Source of the DNA: Rhodospirillaceae bacterium
Lineage (GTDB): Bacteria; Pseudomonadota; Alphaproteobacteria; UBA6615
Assembly: GCA_002724635.1 (NCBI GenBank)
Contig: PBPM01000107.1
Coordinates: 1-64,000 of the forward strand
Length of the DNA stretch: 64,000 nucleotides
Reading direction: 5' to 3'
Below, in pieces: positions 35,344 through 43,988 of this stretch. The position numbers and the translations under genes are program-made. The first letter of the stretch is position 1; the number at the start of each line of letters is the position of its first letter. Under the pieces are notes generated by a model. That model had not been told where the DNA came from. It made no database searches and saw only the letters and a list, made by a program, of their open reading frames with translations.

Positions 35344-36273
35344 ATGGATGGAATGAAACCGGGTGACCGCCTGCCCTTCTCTGCTATCGACGATCGCAAG
35401 CCGCTGGCCCTGCCGGATGGCGCAAAGCTGGTCCTATGGCCAATCCTAGCGCTAGAGGTCTGGGACATCGTCCGCGCCATGGCCCGCATGGTCATCCCGC
35501 CGCCCCAAGGCGTACCGATGATCCCCGACCATCCCAACTGGAGCTGGCACGAATACGGCATGCGGGTCGGATTCTGGCGCATAAAGTCAATGCTCGAGGA
35601 TCTCAGCGTGCGGCCGACGGTCACCCTCAATGCACGCACCATCGAAGAATATCCGCGCGCGGCTGAGGCCGTGCTCGAGGCGGGCTGGGAGTTCAACGCC
35701 CACTCCTACGAGCAGATGCCAATGCACAAGCTTAAGGACGAGCGTGCTGTTATTGACAAGTCCCTCAAGATTATCGGCGACTTCTGCGGCAAGCGGCCGC
35801 GCGGCTGGTTCGGCCCGGGCCTGACCCAGACCTACCAGACCATCGACCATCTGGCCGACGCCGGCGTCGAATATATCGGCGACTGGGTGCTCGACGACCA
35901 GCCCGTCCGGCTGAAGACCACCGTTGGCAAGCCGATGGTGGCATTGCCCTACAACTACGAGCTGCATGACATCGTGATGATGGCGATCCAGCATCACCAG
36001 TCCCGGGAGTTCAAGACCCGCTCGCTGGACTATTTCGACACGGTCTATGCTGAGAGCCACGAACACACCCGGATCATGGCCGTCGCGATGCATCCCTACC
36101 TTTCGGGCTCGCCGCACCGGATTCGTTATGTGCGGGAGACCTTCGAGCACATCCTCGCCCAGCCGGGCGTTGTGTGCTGGGACGGGGAGCAGATCCTCGA
36201 CTGGTTCAACAAGGAGCGCCCCACGGCGAAATCCCGGAAGAAGACATCTGGCGCCCAGCGAAAGAAGGGCTGA
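35344..36273 (+). CDS. Polysaccharide deacetylase family protein (PuuE allantoinase-like)
   Basis: 309 residues. The NodB-homology barrel is recognisable from WHEYGMRVGFWRIKSMLEDL, RPTVTLNARTIEEYPRAAEA, GWEFNAHSYEQMPMHKL and VAMHPYLSGSPHRIRYV. The EYGMRVGFWR block and the weak canonical metal motifs place it near PuuE-type allantoinases and other cyclic-amide hydrolases rather than chitin deacetylases. ATG 35344 follows GGGAGGAC. It is the first of three plus-strand genes with gaps of 6 and 4 bases, the others being an amidase and a beta-lactamase-like hydrolase, which suggests stepwise hydrolysis of amide bonds in one substrate. Confidence 0.8.
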   Translation: MDGMKPGDRLPFSAIDDRKPLALPDGAKLVLWPILALEVWDIVRAMARMVIPPPQGVPMIPDHPNWSWHEYGMRVGFWRIKSMLEDLSVRPTVTLNARTIEEYPRAAEAVLEAGWEFNAHSYEQMPMHKLKDERAVIDKSLKIIGDFCGKRPRGWFGPGLTQTYQTIDHLADAGVEYIGDWVLDDQPVRLKTTVGKPMVALPYNYELHDIVMMAIQHHQSREFKTRSLDYFDTVYAESHEHTRIMAVAMHPYLSGSPHRIRYVRETFEHILAQPGVVCWDGEQILDWFNKERPTAKSRKKTSGAQRKKG

Positions 36274-36279
36274 ACGATC

Positions 36280-37485
36280 ATGGCCGATGTGAAGATTCCC
36301 GCAGACCCTGTCGGCGCATTCGTGCCGTTCAACATTACCGAACCCATCATTGGTGCGGCAGAGGGCCCGCTCGCAGGCAAGACCTTCGCCGTCAAGGACC
36401 TCTATCACATCGCCGGGCGCAAGCTGTCGAACGGCAGCCCGGACTATTACGACTGGGTTGAGCCAAAGACGGCGACATCAGTCGCGGTGCAGCAACTCCT
36501 AGACGCCGGGGCACATATCGTCGGCATCACCATCTGCGACGAGTTCTTCTACAGCCTGTCTGGCGATAACGCCCATTACGGCGCGCCAAAGAACCTGCGC
36601 GCGCCGGGTCGAATGCCCGGCGGGTCCTCCTCGGGGTCCGCGGCCGCACTCACGGCAAACATGTGCGACTTCACGCTTGGCTCCGACACGGGCGGCTCGG
36701 TGCGTATCCCGGCCTCGTTCTGCGGCCTTTACGGCATCCGCCCGACCCATGGTCGGGTTGATCTGTCGAACGCCCATCCGATGGCGCCCTCCTTCGACAC
36801 GGCGGGCTGGTTCGCCAACGATGCCGCACTCTTCCGCGCCATCGGGCCTGTCCTGCTCGACGACTCGGGCGTGTCCGGCGCAATCACCTGCATGCGGGTT
36901 CTCACCGACGCCTTTGATCGAGCGACCCCCGACGTGCGAGCCGCGCTAAAGTCAGTGCTCGATGCCGCCGCCGCTGTGCTGCCGGACGCAGAGGCCGTTG
37001 AGGTCGCGGGCGACGAAACGCTGGATGTCTGGTGGGACGCTTTCCGAGTGCTTCAGGCCGGCGAGGTTAAACAGACCAACGTCCCTTGGGCAACCGAACA
37101 TAACGCCAATCTTGGCCCGGGCATCCGCGAACGCTTCGCCATGGCCGCCGACATCACCGACGAGGAAACGAACGCCGCCAATGCCGTGCGCGACCGGGTC
37201 CGCACACGCCTCGCGACTCTGGCCAAGCCCGGGACGATCCTGTGCCTGCCGACCGCGCCGGTGATTGCGCCGCCGCTCGACGCAGGTGCCGACGATCTGG
37301 AGTTCTTCCGGGCTAACACCATGGCGCTGACTTGCATTTCGGGCCACACCAGCCTGCCCCAGGTGACGGTGCCTGCCGCCGAGGTTGATGGCTGTCCGGT
37401 GGGCCTATCCTTCATCGGCTGGGCCGGCAGTGACGAGGTCCTGCTCGACCTCGCGGTCGTGCTTCAGCCCCTCTGCACGCGCTAG
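36280..37485 (+). CDS. Amidase (amidase signature family)
   Basis: 401 residues. The Ser-cis-Ser-Lys triad is visible: Lys39 in FAVKDLYHIAG, Ser116 in MPGGSSSGSAAALTA and Ser140 in LGSDTGGSVRIPASFCGLYG. GIRPTHGRVD and the C-terminal SLPQVTVPAAEVDGCPVGLS are also family features. It hydrolyses carboxamides to acids and ammonia. It is shorter than GatA and lacks a GatB/C partner, so it is catabolic. Position 6 bases after the deacetylase-like gene and 4 before the serine hydrolase indicates one operon. Confidence 0.9.
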   Translation: MADVKIPADPVGAFVPFNITEPIIGAAEGPLAGKTFAVKDLYHIAGRKLSNGSPDYYDWVEPKTATSVAVQQLLDAGAHIVGITICDEFFYSLSGDNAHYGAPKNLRAPGRMPGGSSSGSAAALTANMCDFTLGSDTGGSVRIPASFCGLYGIRPTHGRVDLSNAHPMAPSFDTAGWFANDAALFRAIGPVLLDDSGVSGAITCMRVLTDAFDRATPDVRAALKSVLDAAAAVLPDAEAVEVAGDETLDVWWDAFRVLQAGEVKQTNVPWATEHNANLGPGIRERFAMAADITDEETNAANAVRDRVRTRLATLAKPGTILCLPTAPVIAPPLDAGADDLEFFRANTMALTCISGHTSLPQVTVPAAEVDGCPVGLSFIGWAGSDEVLLDLAVVLQPLCTR

Positions 37486-37489
37486 CTCC

Positions 37490-38650
37490 ATGACGGTGAA
37501 CGGCACCATCGAAATCCACGGCGACTGTGAACCGGGCTTCGTCGCCGTCCGCGATTCGTTAGCGCGCAACTTCTCTGAACATGATGAGATCGGCAGCGCC
37601 GTCGCCGTGTATCAGGACGGCGAGAAGGTCGTCGATATCTGGGGCGGACACATGGACAGCGCGCGCAGCAGGCTTTGGCGCGAGGACACGCTGTGCATTA
37701 TGTACTCGATCGCTAAAAGCATGTGTGCGACGGCGTTGCACATCCTCGCCGACAGGCGACAGGTCGATCTCGATGCGCCGGTCGCGACCTACTGGCCCGA
37801 GTTCGCGCAGAACGGTAAGGACGCTGTCCTAGTACGGCACATCATCTCCCACAATTGTGGGGTCTGCTTTGCCGATGCGACCGCGGCAGGCGATATCTAC
37901 GACTATGATCGGATGATCGCCGCGCTCGAGGTTCAGGAACCCGCTTGGCCCGCGGGTTCGAGGGGCGCCTACAACACCGTCAACATCGGGTATCTGGCCG
38001 GCGAGGTCGTCCGCCGGGTCACCGGCACACCGATCCGGGACTTCATCCACCAGAACATCTGCAGGCCGCTTGGCGCTGACTACCAGATCGGTGTCAACGC
38101 CGACGACGTGGCGCGTATCGCCGACCTAGAGCCCAACCCGGCAGGCAGCGCCATGGCCGCTCAAGCCTCGAACGGCGAGACGCCGTTGTCGCGCGCCTGG
38201 CGACCCAACCCGAACCCTATGAATACAGACACCCAGAACAGCCTCGAGTTCCGTACGGCCGGCATCCCCTCTTTCGGCGGCTTTGGCGAGGCCCGCGCGA
38301 TGGCTCGCATCTATGCCATGCTGGCCAATGGCGGCGAGATCGATGGCACACGCATCCTTTCCCGCGAGGCAGTCGCACGCGCCACCGAGACCCAGTGGAC
38401 TGAGGCCGCCGACGGTATGACCGGACGGGCTATGCGTTATGCCATGGGCTATGCCAAGAACCCGCCGGGTGGGACGGCCATGGGTCCCAACGAAAATGCC
38501 TTCGGTCATCTCGGTTCCGGCGGCGCGCGCGCCATCGCCGACCCCGACCGGAACCGCGCATTATGCTTCGTCTCGAACCTCCACAGCGAGGGGTTCGGTG
38601 TGGGTGCACGCACCGAGGCGATCGTCGACGCCACATTCTCCGTTGCCTAG
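37490..38650 (+). CDS. Serine hydrolase of the beta-lactamase family (EstB/esterase type)
   Basis: 386 residues. The SxxK motif is in LCIMYSIAKSMCATALHIL, a tyrosine motif in GSRGAYNTVNIGYLAGEVVR, and the third-motif equivalent in FGHLGSGGARAIADP (HxG in place of KTG). This combination is found in family VIII esterases and class C-like beta-lactamase homologues. No signal peptide is present, so it is a cytoplasmic esterase or amidase rather than a cell-wall enzyme. It is the last gene of the three-gene hydrolase operon. Confidence 0.87.
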   Translation: MTVNGTIEIHGDCEPGFVAVRDSLARNFSEHDEIGSAVAVYQDGEKVVDIWGGHMDSARSRLWREDTLCIMYSIAKSMCATALHILADRRQVDLDAPVATYWPEFAQNGKDAVLVRHIISHNCGVCFADATAAGDIYDYDRMIAALEVQEPAWPAGSRGAYNTVNIGYLAGEVVRRVTGTPIRDFIHQNICRPLGADYQIGVNADDVARIADLEPNPAGSAMAAQASNGETPLSRAWRPNPNPMNTDTQNSLEFRTAGIPSFGGFGEARAMARIYAMLANGGEIDGTRILSREAVARATETQWTEAADGMTGRAMRYAMGYAKNPPGGTAMGPNENAFGHLGSGGARAIADPDRNRALCFVSNLHSEGFGVGARTEAIVDATFSVA

Positions 38651-38847
38651 ATACCGTCTGTCGCCACCTTGACCGGGAATTTCAGCTCCTGCCGGCGGCG
38701 CATCCCGGACACCAGCCTCTTCGCCTACAGCGGCCTCGCGGCGATATCGGTAGCTGCGGTCGCACTGTCCCTGCCAAAACTCAGCGTGCATTTCGCCGAT
38801 GATCCGAACATCGAACTACTGGTGCGGCGCTTGAAGCCCAAAGACAG
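38651..38847. other. Intergenic, no recognised gene
   Basis: 197 bases between convergent genes. A short frame from 38669 reads through to 38860 with hydrophobic then polar residues but starts at TTG without a ribosome-binding site and overlaps the neighbouring coding end, so it is not annotated. No T-tailed hairpin was seen for either neighbour. Confidence 0.3.
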
Positions 38848-39834
38848 TCAGCCGTCGTAACAGCCCGCCAGCCGGGCACGCTGGCGCACCAGCCCCAGAA
38901 CGATGTCGACCGCGGGAGTCGGCACATCCACGATGCGACCCAGCTCCTGAACCGAGGCGACCAGAGCATCGATCTCCATTGGCCGGCCCAGTTCGAGGTC
39001 CTGCAGCATCGAGGTCTTGTGTTCACCCACATCACGTGCACCAGCGATTCGCTTATCCACGTCGATCGCAAACTTGACACCCAGCGCCTCACCGACGGTC
39101 TGGGCCTCAACCATCACCGCGCGGACCACCGCACAGACATCCGAGTCGTCGATTATCTCGACCAGCGTACCCCCGGTCAGCGCCGAGATCGGGTTTAGCG
39201 AGACATTGCCCCAGAGCTTAACCCACATCTCATCGCGGATGCGCGGACGCACCGGGACCCGAAAGCCGGCATTCGAGAGTAGCGCCGCCAGCGCCTGCAC
39301 CCGCTCGGTCTTCTCGCCCGACGGCTCGCCGAGGGTAAAACGGTTGCCGTATTCGTGACGGATGACCCCGGGCTCTACGATCTCGGTGGCCGGGTAGACG
39401 ACGCAACCGATCGCACGTTCCGGCCCGATCAGATCCCACTGCCGGTTCCCCGGATCGACGGAAGCCACCCGTGTGTCCTCGAACGGGCCGCCCAGCTTGT
39501 AGAAATACCACCAGGGCACGCCGTTCTGGGCCGTCACCACCGCCGTCTCCGGCCCGAGCAGCGGCGCCATCCGGTCGGCCACCGCCGCCGCAGAATGGGC
39601 CTTGAGGGTAACGATCACGACATCCTGAGGCCCGGCCTTGGCCGGGTCGTCGGTGCAATTGACCGTAACCAGCTTGTCGTCGGCATCCTCGCAGATCAGC
39701 CGCAAACCACTATCTCGCATCGCCGCAAGGTGCGGGCCCCGCGCGATACAGGTCACCTCCGCCTCGCCCGCCACCGCAAGCTCGACCGCCATGTAGCCAC
39801 CGATGGCACCGGCCCCGAAGATGCATACCTTCAT
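38848..39834 (-). CDS. 2-dehydropantoate 2-reductase family protein
   Basis: 328 residues. The N-terminal KVCIFGAGAIGGYMAVELA binds NADP, VIVTLKAHSAAAVADRMAPL follows, and the C-terminal helical domain has RIRDEMWVKLWGNVSLNPIS with the catalytic lysine and asparagine. True PanE makes pantoate for CoA synthesis, but the gene sits seven bases after an acyl-CoA ligase, and a second family member is in the window at 6764. A catabolic ketoacid reductase is therefore at least as likely. Confidence 0.82.
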   Translation of the reverse strand: MKVCIFGAGAIGGYMAVELAVAGEAEVTCIARGPHLAAMRDSGLRLICEDADDKLVTVNCTDDPAKAGPQDVVIVTLKAHSAAAVADRMAPLLGPETAVVTAQNGVPWWYFYKLGGPFEDTRVASVDPGNRQWDLIGPERAIGCVVYPATEIVEPGVIRHEYGNRFTLGEPSGEKTERVQALAALLSNAGFRVPVRPRIRDEMWVKLWGNVSLNPISALTGGTLVEIIDDSDVCAVVRAVMVEAQTVGEALGVKFAIDVDKRIAGARDVGEHKTSMLQDLELGRPMEIDALVASVQELGRIVDVPTPAVDIVLGLVRQRARLAGCYDG

Positions 39835-39841
39835 CGCGCAC

Positions 39842-41359
39842 CTACAGTCCGAGCTTCTCGTGCAGGCCGATACGCTGCAGCTTGCCCGTCGCGCCCTTAG
39901 GAATCTCTTCCAGAAATATCACCTTGCGCGGCACCTTGAAGTCGGCCAGATGCCCGGCTGCAAAATCCCGGACCGACGCCTCATCGGCCTCCGCGCCTTC
40001 CTTCAGGACGATCGCGGCGCCGACTTCCTCGCCGAGCTTGTCATGAGGATAGGCGAACGTCACCACTTGGTCGATCGCCGGATGATCCAGCAGGATCTCG
40101 TCAACCTCTCGCGGGCTGACCTTCTCGCCCCCACGGTTGATAATCTCCTTCAAGCGGCCGGTAAGGCTGAGATAGCCCTCGTCGTCGAACTGACCCTGAT
40201 CGCCAGTGCGGAACCAGCCATCGATGAACGCTTCCACATTGGCCTTGTCGTTGGCCTCGTAGCCCGACGTCACATTTGGCCCTCGAATCACGATTTCGCC
40301 GATCTCGCCCTGAGCTAGGATGTTGCCGCCTTCATCCATTATGGCGACCTCCGGCCCGGCAGCGATGCCGACCGATCCCGGCTTACGCGCGGCCGGCGGT
40401 AGAGGGTTCGACGCCATCTGATGCGCCGCCTCTGTCATGCCGTAGGACTCGATTACCGGACAACCGAATGTATCCTCGACCGCAGCCATCACCTGCGGTG
40501 GTAACGAGGACGAGGAGGACCGAATAAAACGCAGATTCATCGCCGCCACCGAGGCAGCGTTCCGGCTCGCCCGCGCGACGATCGCCTGGTGCATAGTAGG
40601 TACCGCCGTGTACCAGCTGGGCTGCGCATCCGCAAACCAGCGGAAGACCCGAAGTGCATCGAAGCCGGGCGTGCAATATATGCTACCGCCACCGGCGAGG
40701 CTCGACAGGACGGCAGCAATCAGGCCGTGAATATGGAACAGCGGCATGATGTTTACGCAGCGATCGGCGGGCGTCAGAGCTAAGGTGGCGCCAATATGTT
40801 GCGCCGAGGCGCAAATATTGGCCTGACTCAGGGGTACGATCTTTGGGCGCGACGTAGTGCCCGAGGTGTGTAGCACCAGCGCGACGTCATCCGACTCCGT
40901 AAGCCTGGCAGAGGTAGACGCGCTTCCCGCCGGTGCGCCACCCTGAATTTCGAACGTCCCCGCCGGGGCGTCCGCAGGGACGGCAAGCTCCAGAATCGGC
41001 ACATCCATCGACCGGGCCACCTCGATCGCAGGCGATTCGCTGCCCGCCTCGACGAAAAGGGCCTTCGCATTCAGATCCTCGAGGTAGAAACGGAACTCTT
41101 CGGCCCGGTAGGCCGGATTCAGCGGAGCTGTAGTCGCTCCCGCCGCTACCGCAACGAAGGCGGTCGCCATCTCAGGCCCGTTGGGCATCACGATGGCCAC
41201 CCTGTCGTTGCGTGCGACACCCAAGGCGTTCATGTCGGCGACCGTCCTGGTCACCAGCGCCCGCAGGCCGCCATAGGTCATGGGCTTACGGTCCGGTGCC
41301 GCGATCGCGACATCTTCCTCTGCACCCGATTCAATTAGCTCCCTGACAGTCGTCGCCAT
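39842..41359 (-). CDS. AMP-dependent acyl-CoA synthetase/ligase
   Basis: 505 residues of the ANL superfamily. The AMP-binding P-loop is VLHTSGTTSRPKIVPLSQ, the A5 region ESYGMTEAAHQMASNPLP, the hinge GYLSLTGRLKEIINRGGEKV and the C-terminal lysine GATGKLQR. The N-terminal APLNPAYRAEEFRFYLEDLN resembles oxalyl-CoA/2-hydroxyacyl-CoA ligases. It activates a carboxylic acid to its CoA thioester with ATP. ATG 41359 follows GGGAAG; it leads an operon with the ketopantoate-reductase-like gene. Confidence 0.88.
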   Translation of the reverse strand: MATTVRELIESGAEEDVAIAAPDRKPMTYGGLRALVTRTVADMNALGVARNDRVAIVMPNGPEMATAFVAVAAGATTAPLNPAYRAEEFRFYLEDLNAKALFVEAGSESPAIEVARSMDVPILELAVPADAPAGTFEIQGGAPAGSASTSARLTESDDVALVLHTSGTTSRPKIVPLSQANICASAQHIGATLALTPADRCVNIMPLFHIHGLIAAVLSSLAGGGSIYCTPGFDALRVFRWFADAQPSWYTAVPTMHQAIVARASRNAASVAAMNLRFIRSSSSSLPPQVMAAVEDTFGCPVIESYGMTEAAHQMASNPLPPAARKPGSVGIAAGPEVAIMDEGGNILAQGEIGEIVIRGPNVTSGYEANDKANVEAFIDGWFRTGDQGQFDDEGYLSLTGRLKEIINRGGEKVSPREVDEILLDHPAIDQVVTFAYPHDKLGEEVGAAIVLKEGAEADEASVRDFAAGHLADFKVPRKVIFLEEIPKGATGKLQRIGLHEKLGL

Positions 41360-41639
41360 CTGCTTCCCCGCGTTCGGACTTCGCGATGCCATGAGCAGCA
41401 CCGTGCGTCATCTTGAATACGCGATCGTGGGCACCCACCGCAATCCACGGCACAACTCGGAACAGGTTTTGAAGGACCAAAGCCGCCTAAACAAGGCTAT
41501 CAACGGTCGACGCATCGACCTTGAAAAGGGTGATTTCGTTCGGCAGGAAGATAACCTGTTCTGGCACCAAAAAAGAATAGGCCTGCCTTCGCCGCGGCCG
41601 GTCGGAGATCGATCCCGACTGGCATAAATACACGCCACG
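41360..41639. other. Intergenic region between acyl-CoA ligase and phaR
   Basis: 280 bases with no convincing gene or RNA on either strand. It holds the leader of the leftward ligase gene and the region downstream of phaR. A run of six A residues near 41568 has no stable hairpin beside it. Nothing else was recognised. Confidence 0.3.
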
Positions 41640-42230
41640 TCAGCGTGACATCTCGTCGAGCTGCTTACGCAGATTTTCGATCTGGGTCTTCAGATCGTCG
41701 AGCTTGCCATCATTACTAGCCTTGTCCGGCGTAGCGCCCGAGAAACCCTCGGTCCCCTCGCCGCCACCCGCCCCATAGGGGGCAAACATCTGAAACGCAC
41801 GCTCGAACATTGCTATGTTCTGGCGGCCCAGTTCTTCCCATTGCGCAAACGGGTTCATGGAATGACCGATCGCGCCCTTCATATATTCGCGCATGCGATC
41901 CTGGTTCTGCGAGAAGGCGTCCATAGAGGCCTCGAGATAGTTCGGTACCATCGTCTGCAGGCTGTCACCGTAGAACTGGATCAGCTGGCGGAGGAAGCTA
42001 ACCGGCAGGAGGTTATGCCCTTTGCTCTCTTCCTCGAAGATGATCTGGGTCAGGACCGAACGGGTGATGTTCTCGCCCGACCTCGCATCGACCACCTCAA
42101 AATTGGTACCCGCCTTTACCATTTCCGCCAAATCGTCGAGAGTCACATACTTACTCGTCGCCGTGTTGTAGAGGCGCCGGTTGGCGTACTTCTTAATGAT
42201 GATTGGATCGGTCTTGTCGGGATCGGCCAT
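41640..42230 (-). CDS. phaR: Polyhydroxyalkanoate synthesis repressor PhaR
   Basis: 196 residues. The N-terminal DNA-binding domain IIIKKYANRRLYNTATSKYV followed by TLDDLAEMVKAGTNFEVVDA, and the PHB-binding region NLLPVSFLRQLIQFYGDSLQ, are unmistakable. The C-terminal part is a Gly-rich stretch and a short coiled coil (LDDLKTQIENLRKQLDEMS). PhaR represses phasin and PHA synthesis genes until it binds PHA polymer. It is divergently transcribed from the PHA synthase-like pair, with 160 bases between, as expected for local autoregulation. Confidence 0.96.
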   Translation of the reverse strand: MADPDKTDPIIIKKYANRRLYNTATSKYVTLDDLAEMVKAGTNFEVVDARSGENITRSVLTQIIFEEESKGHNLLPVSFLRQLIQFYGDSLQTMVPNYLEASMDAFSQNQDRMREYMKGAIGHSMNPFAQWEELGRQNIAMFERAFQMFAPYGAGGGEGTEGFSGATPDKASNDGKLDDLKTQIENLRKQLDEMSR

Positions 42231-42292
42231 GGCTTACGGCACCGCAATGTTTGCATGGGGAGAATTTTAGTTTAGCAGAAACCGAAATTATA

Positions 42293-42303
42293 TTGCACCG
42301 CAG
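42293..42303. promoter_or_regulatory. Candidate PhaR operator in the phaR / synthase-like intergenic region
   Basis: TTGCACCGCAG contains the dyad TGC-N3-GCA, the core described for PhaR-type operators (TGC/GCA half-sites separated by 3-4 bases). It lies between the divergent phaR gene and the PHA synthase-like pair, in an AT-rich patch. The match is short and the link is inference. Confidence 0.35.
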
Positions 42304-42390
42304 CGTATGACGAATGAAATGCGACTCCGGGGCGGGACGGGCGACGACCGGGTAGCGATTCCGGGAAACCCAAGGCTATAGTCCAACATC

Positions 42391-42831
42391 ATGAGCAACC
42401 AGCCGGACTTCACCACCCTCGCGCGCCAGTATCTCGACCTGTGGGAGGACCAACTCACGGCGATGGCGGCTAACCCGGACCTAGCCGAACAAACCGCGCG
42501 TTTCTTCGACACGATGCAACAGCTCGGCGCGATTGCGAACCCAATGGCCGTTCCCGGTCTAGCTGCGATGATGGCGCAGATGACGGGGCCCTTCGGCTCC
42601 CCCGCAAGCTCAACAACGGATCAATCCGATGGCCCCTCCGACCAACCCGCCGCCGCGGCTGGGACCGCGGCCGCTACCGCTACACATACTGACCGCGATC
42701 AACAGCTGGTCGAGCTCACGCGACGTCTTGCCGATGTTGAGGAACGACTCCGTCTCTTGGAATCCGGACATCGCGCCGCGCGCGGAAAGGCTACAAAAAA
42801 GCCTGCCGCCACAAAGCGCAAGCGGACTTGA
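42391..42831 (+). CDS. Small PHA-associated coiled-coil protein (PhaE-like candidate)
   Basis: 146 residues. Residues 1-75 contain LARQYLDLWEDQLTAMAANP and FFDTMQQLGAIANPMAVPGL, amphipathic helices like those in PHA synthase partner subunits and phasins. A low-complexity linker (residues 76-102) leads to [20 protein letters not shown], a coiled coil, and a basic tail [14 protein letters not shown]. The last 203 bases overlap the next gene in another frame. Divergent from phaR and just ahead of the synthase-like gene, it may be the accessory subunit or granule anchor. No enzymatic motif is present. The PhaE analogy is tentative. Confidence 0.65.
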   Translation: MSNQPDFTTLARQYLDLWEDQLTAMAANPDLAEQTARFFDTMQQLGAIANPMAVPGLAAMMAQMTGPFGSPASSTTDQSDGPSDQPAAAAGTAAATATHTDRDQQLVELTRRLADVEERLRLLESGHRAARGKATKKPAATKRKRT

Positions 42832-43864
42832 CCCTTTCACCGTTGCCGTGGAAGGCGAGATCGCGGCCCGGCTTGCCGCCTTCTCGACCGGCGTCGACAT
42901 CTATCGCCACCATCCCTATCGAAGACGCCTAGGAGACCCGCCCACGCTTTGGGAGTCGGGTGCCACGCGCCTGATCGACTATGGCCCCGCGGATGGCCGT
43001 TCCGTCCTATTTGTGCCGTCGCTGATTAACCGAGCTTATATCCTCGACCTGTCGGAACGCCGCAGCCTGATGCGCTGGATGGCCGGCGAGACCGGGCTGC
43101 GCCCTCTGCTCGTCGACTGGCGTGCGCCGGGGCCCGACGAACGAAAGTTTGATCTCACGGCCTATATCTTGGGGCCGCTTGCCGGCGCGCTGGGCGCTGC
43201 TCGGGACGCCGCCGGCGGCCCGGTCCCCGTGGTCGGCTACTGTATGGGTGGCTTGCTTGCGCTGGCGCTTGCTGCCAGCCGCCCCGCGGACGTGTCGGCC
43301 CTAGGCCTTCTGGCCACGCCGTGGAACTTCCACGGCGAGCAGGTAGGGCAGGCCCGGGCGCTGGCGCGTGCAGTCGAGGCCACATCTCCCCTGCTCGAGG
43401 CCTATGGCGAGCTGCCGGTCGACGTCATCCAGTCCATGTTCTCGGCGCTCGATCCGTTCCTCGTGACGCGCAAGTTCATCGGGTTCGCCGCGGCTAAGAC
43501 CAACAGCAAGGCAGCGGAGGATTTCGTGGCGGTCGAGGATTGGCTAAATGACGGTGTCCCACTGTCCGGCCCAGTAGCGCGGGAATGCATGGGTGGCTGG
43601 TACGGCCGCAACACGCCACATCGCGGCTTATGGGAGATCGCCGGGCAACCCGTCCGGCCGGAGACGATCGAGATTCCGGCCCGCGTCCTGATACCCGTGA
43701 AAGACCGAATTGTCCCGCCCGTCTCGGCGCAAGCACTGGCGGAAAAGCTGCCCAACGCCGAGGCCGACACCCCACCGCTCGGTCATATTGGCATGGTCGC
43801 CGGCTCGCGGGCCAAGTCGCTGGTCTGGGAACCCCTCGCAGACTGGCTGTCGGCTGTTTCGTGA
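42629..43864 (+). CDS. PHA synthase-like alpha/beta hydrolase (PhaC family, short form)
   Basis: 411 residues from ATG 42629. The N-terminal [18 protein letters not shown] is followed by [20 protein letters not shown] and [19 protein letters not shown], close to PhaC sequences. The nucleophile is cysteine in [13 protein letters not shown] (Cys205), as in polymerases rather than lipases, with Asp359 in PVKDRIVPP and His386 in [11 protein letters not shown] completing the triad. The length is nearer class III PhaC than the roughly 580-residue class I enzyme. It overlaps the PhaE-like gene by 203 bases. A later start at ATG 42734 would shorten the overlap to about 100 bases but lose the family-like N-terminus. 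PhaA and phaB follow. Confidence 0.8.
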   Translation: MAPPTNPPPRLGPRPLPLHILTAINSWSSSRDVLPMLRNDSVSWNPDIAPRAERLQKSLPPQSASGLDPFTVAVEGEIAARLAAFSTGVDIYRHHPYRRRLGDPPTLWESGATRLIDYGPADGRSVLFVPSLINRAYILDLSERRSLMRWMAGETGLRPLLVDWRAPGPDERKFDLTAYILGPLAGALGAARDAAGGPVPVVGYCMGGLLALALAASRPADVSALGLLATPWNFHGEQVGQARALARAVEATSPLLEAYGELPVDVIQSMFSALDPFLVTRKFIGFAAAKTNSKAAEDFVAVEDWLNDGVPLSGPVARECMGGWYGRNTPHRGLWEIAGQPVRPETIEIPARVLIPVKDRIVPPVSAQALAEKLPNAEADTPPLGHIGMVAGSRAKSLVWEPLADWLSAVS

Positions 43865-43988
43865 CGGCTGTTGTCTGGACTCCGCCCTCCACGCGGTCTA
43901 TATCCCACCAAGACTGAAAACAGCGGAAAACGGCGGGGTTGTGCAGTGCGCAACGCCACGTGCCGCGGACACAAGGAGGAGAAATAAG

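Noticed and set aside
38669..38860. A short plus-strand open frame with a hydrophobic patch
   Set aside because: It starts at TTG with no ribosome-binding site, overlaps the end of the reductase gene and matches no known family.
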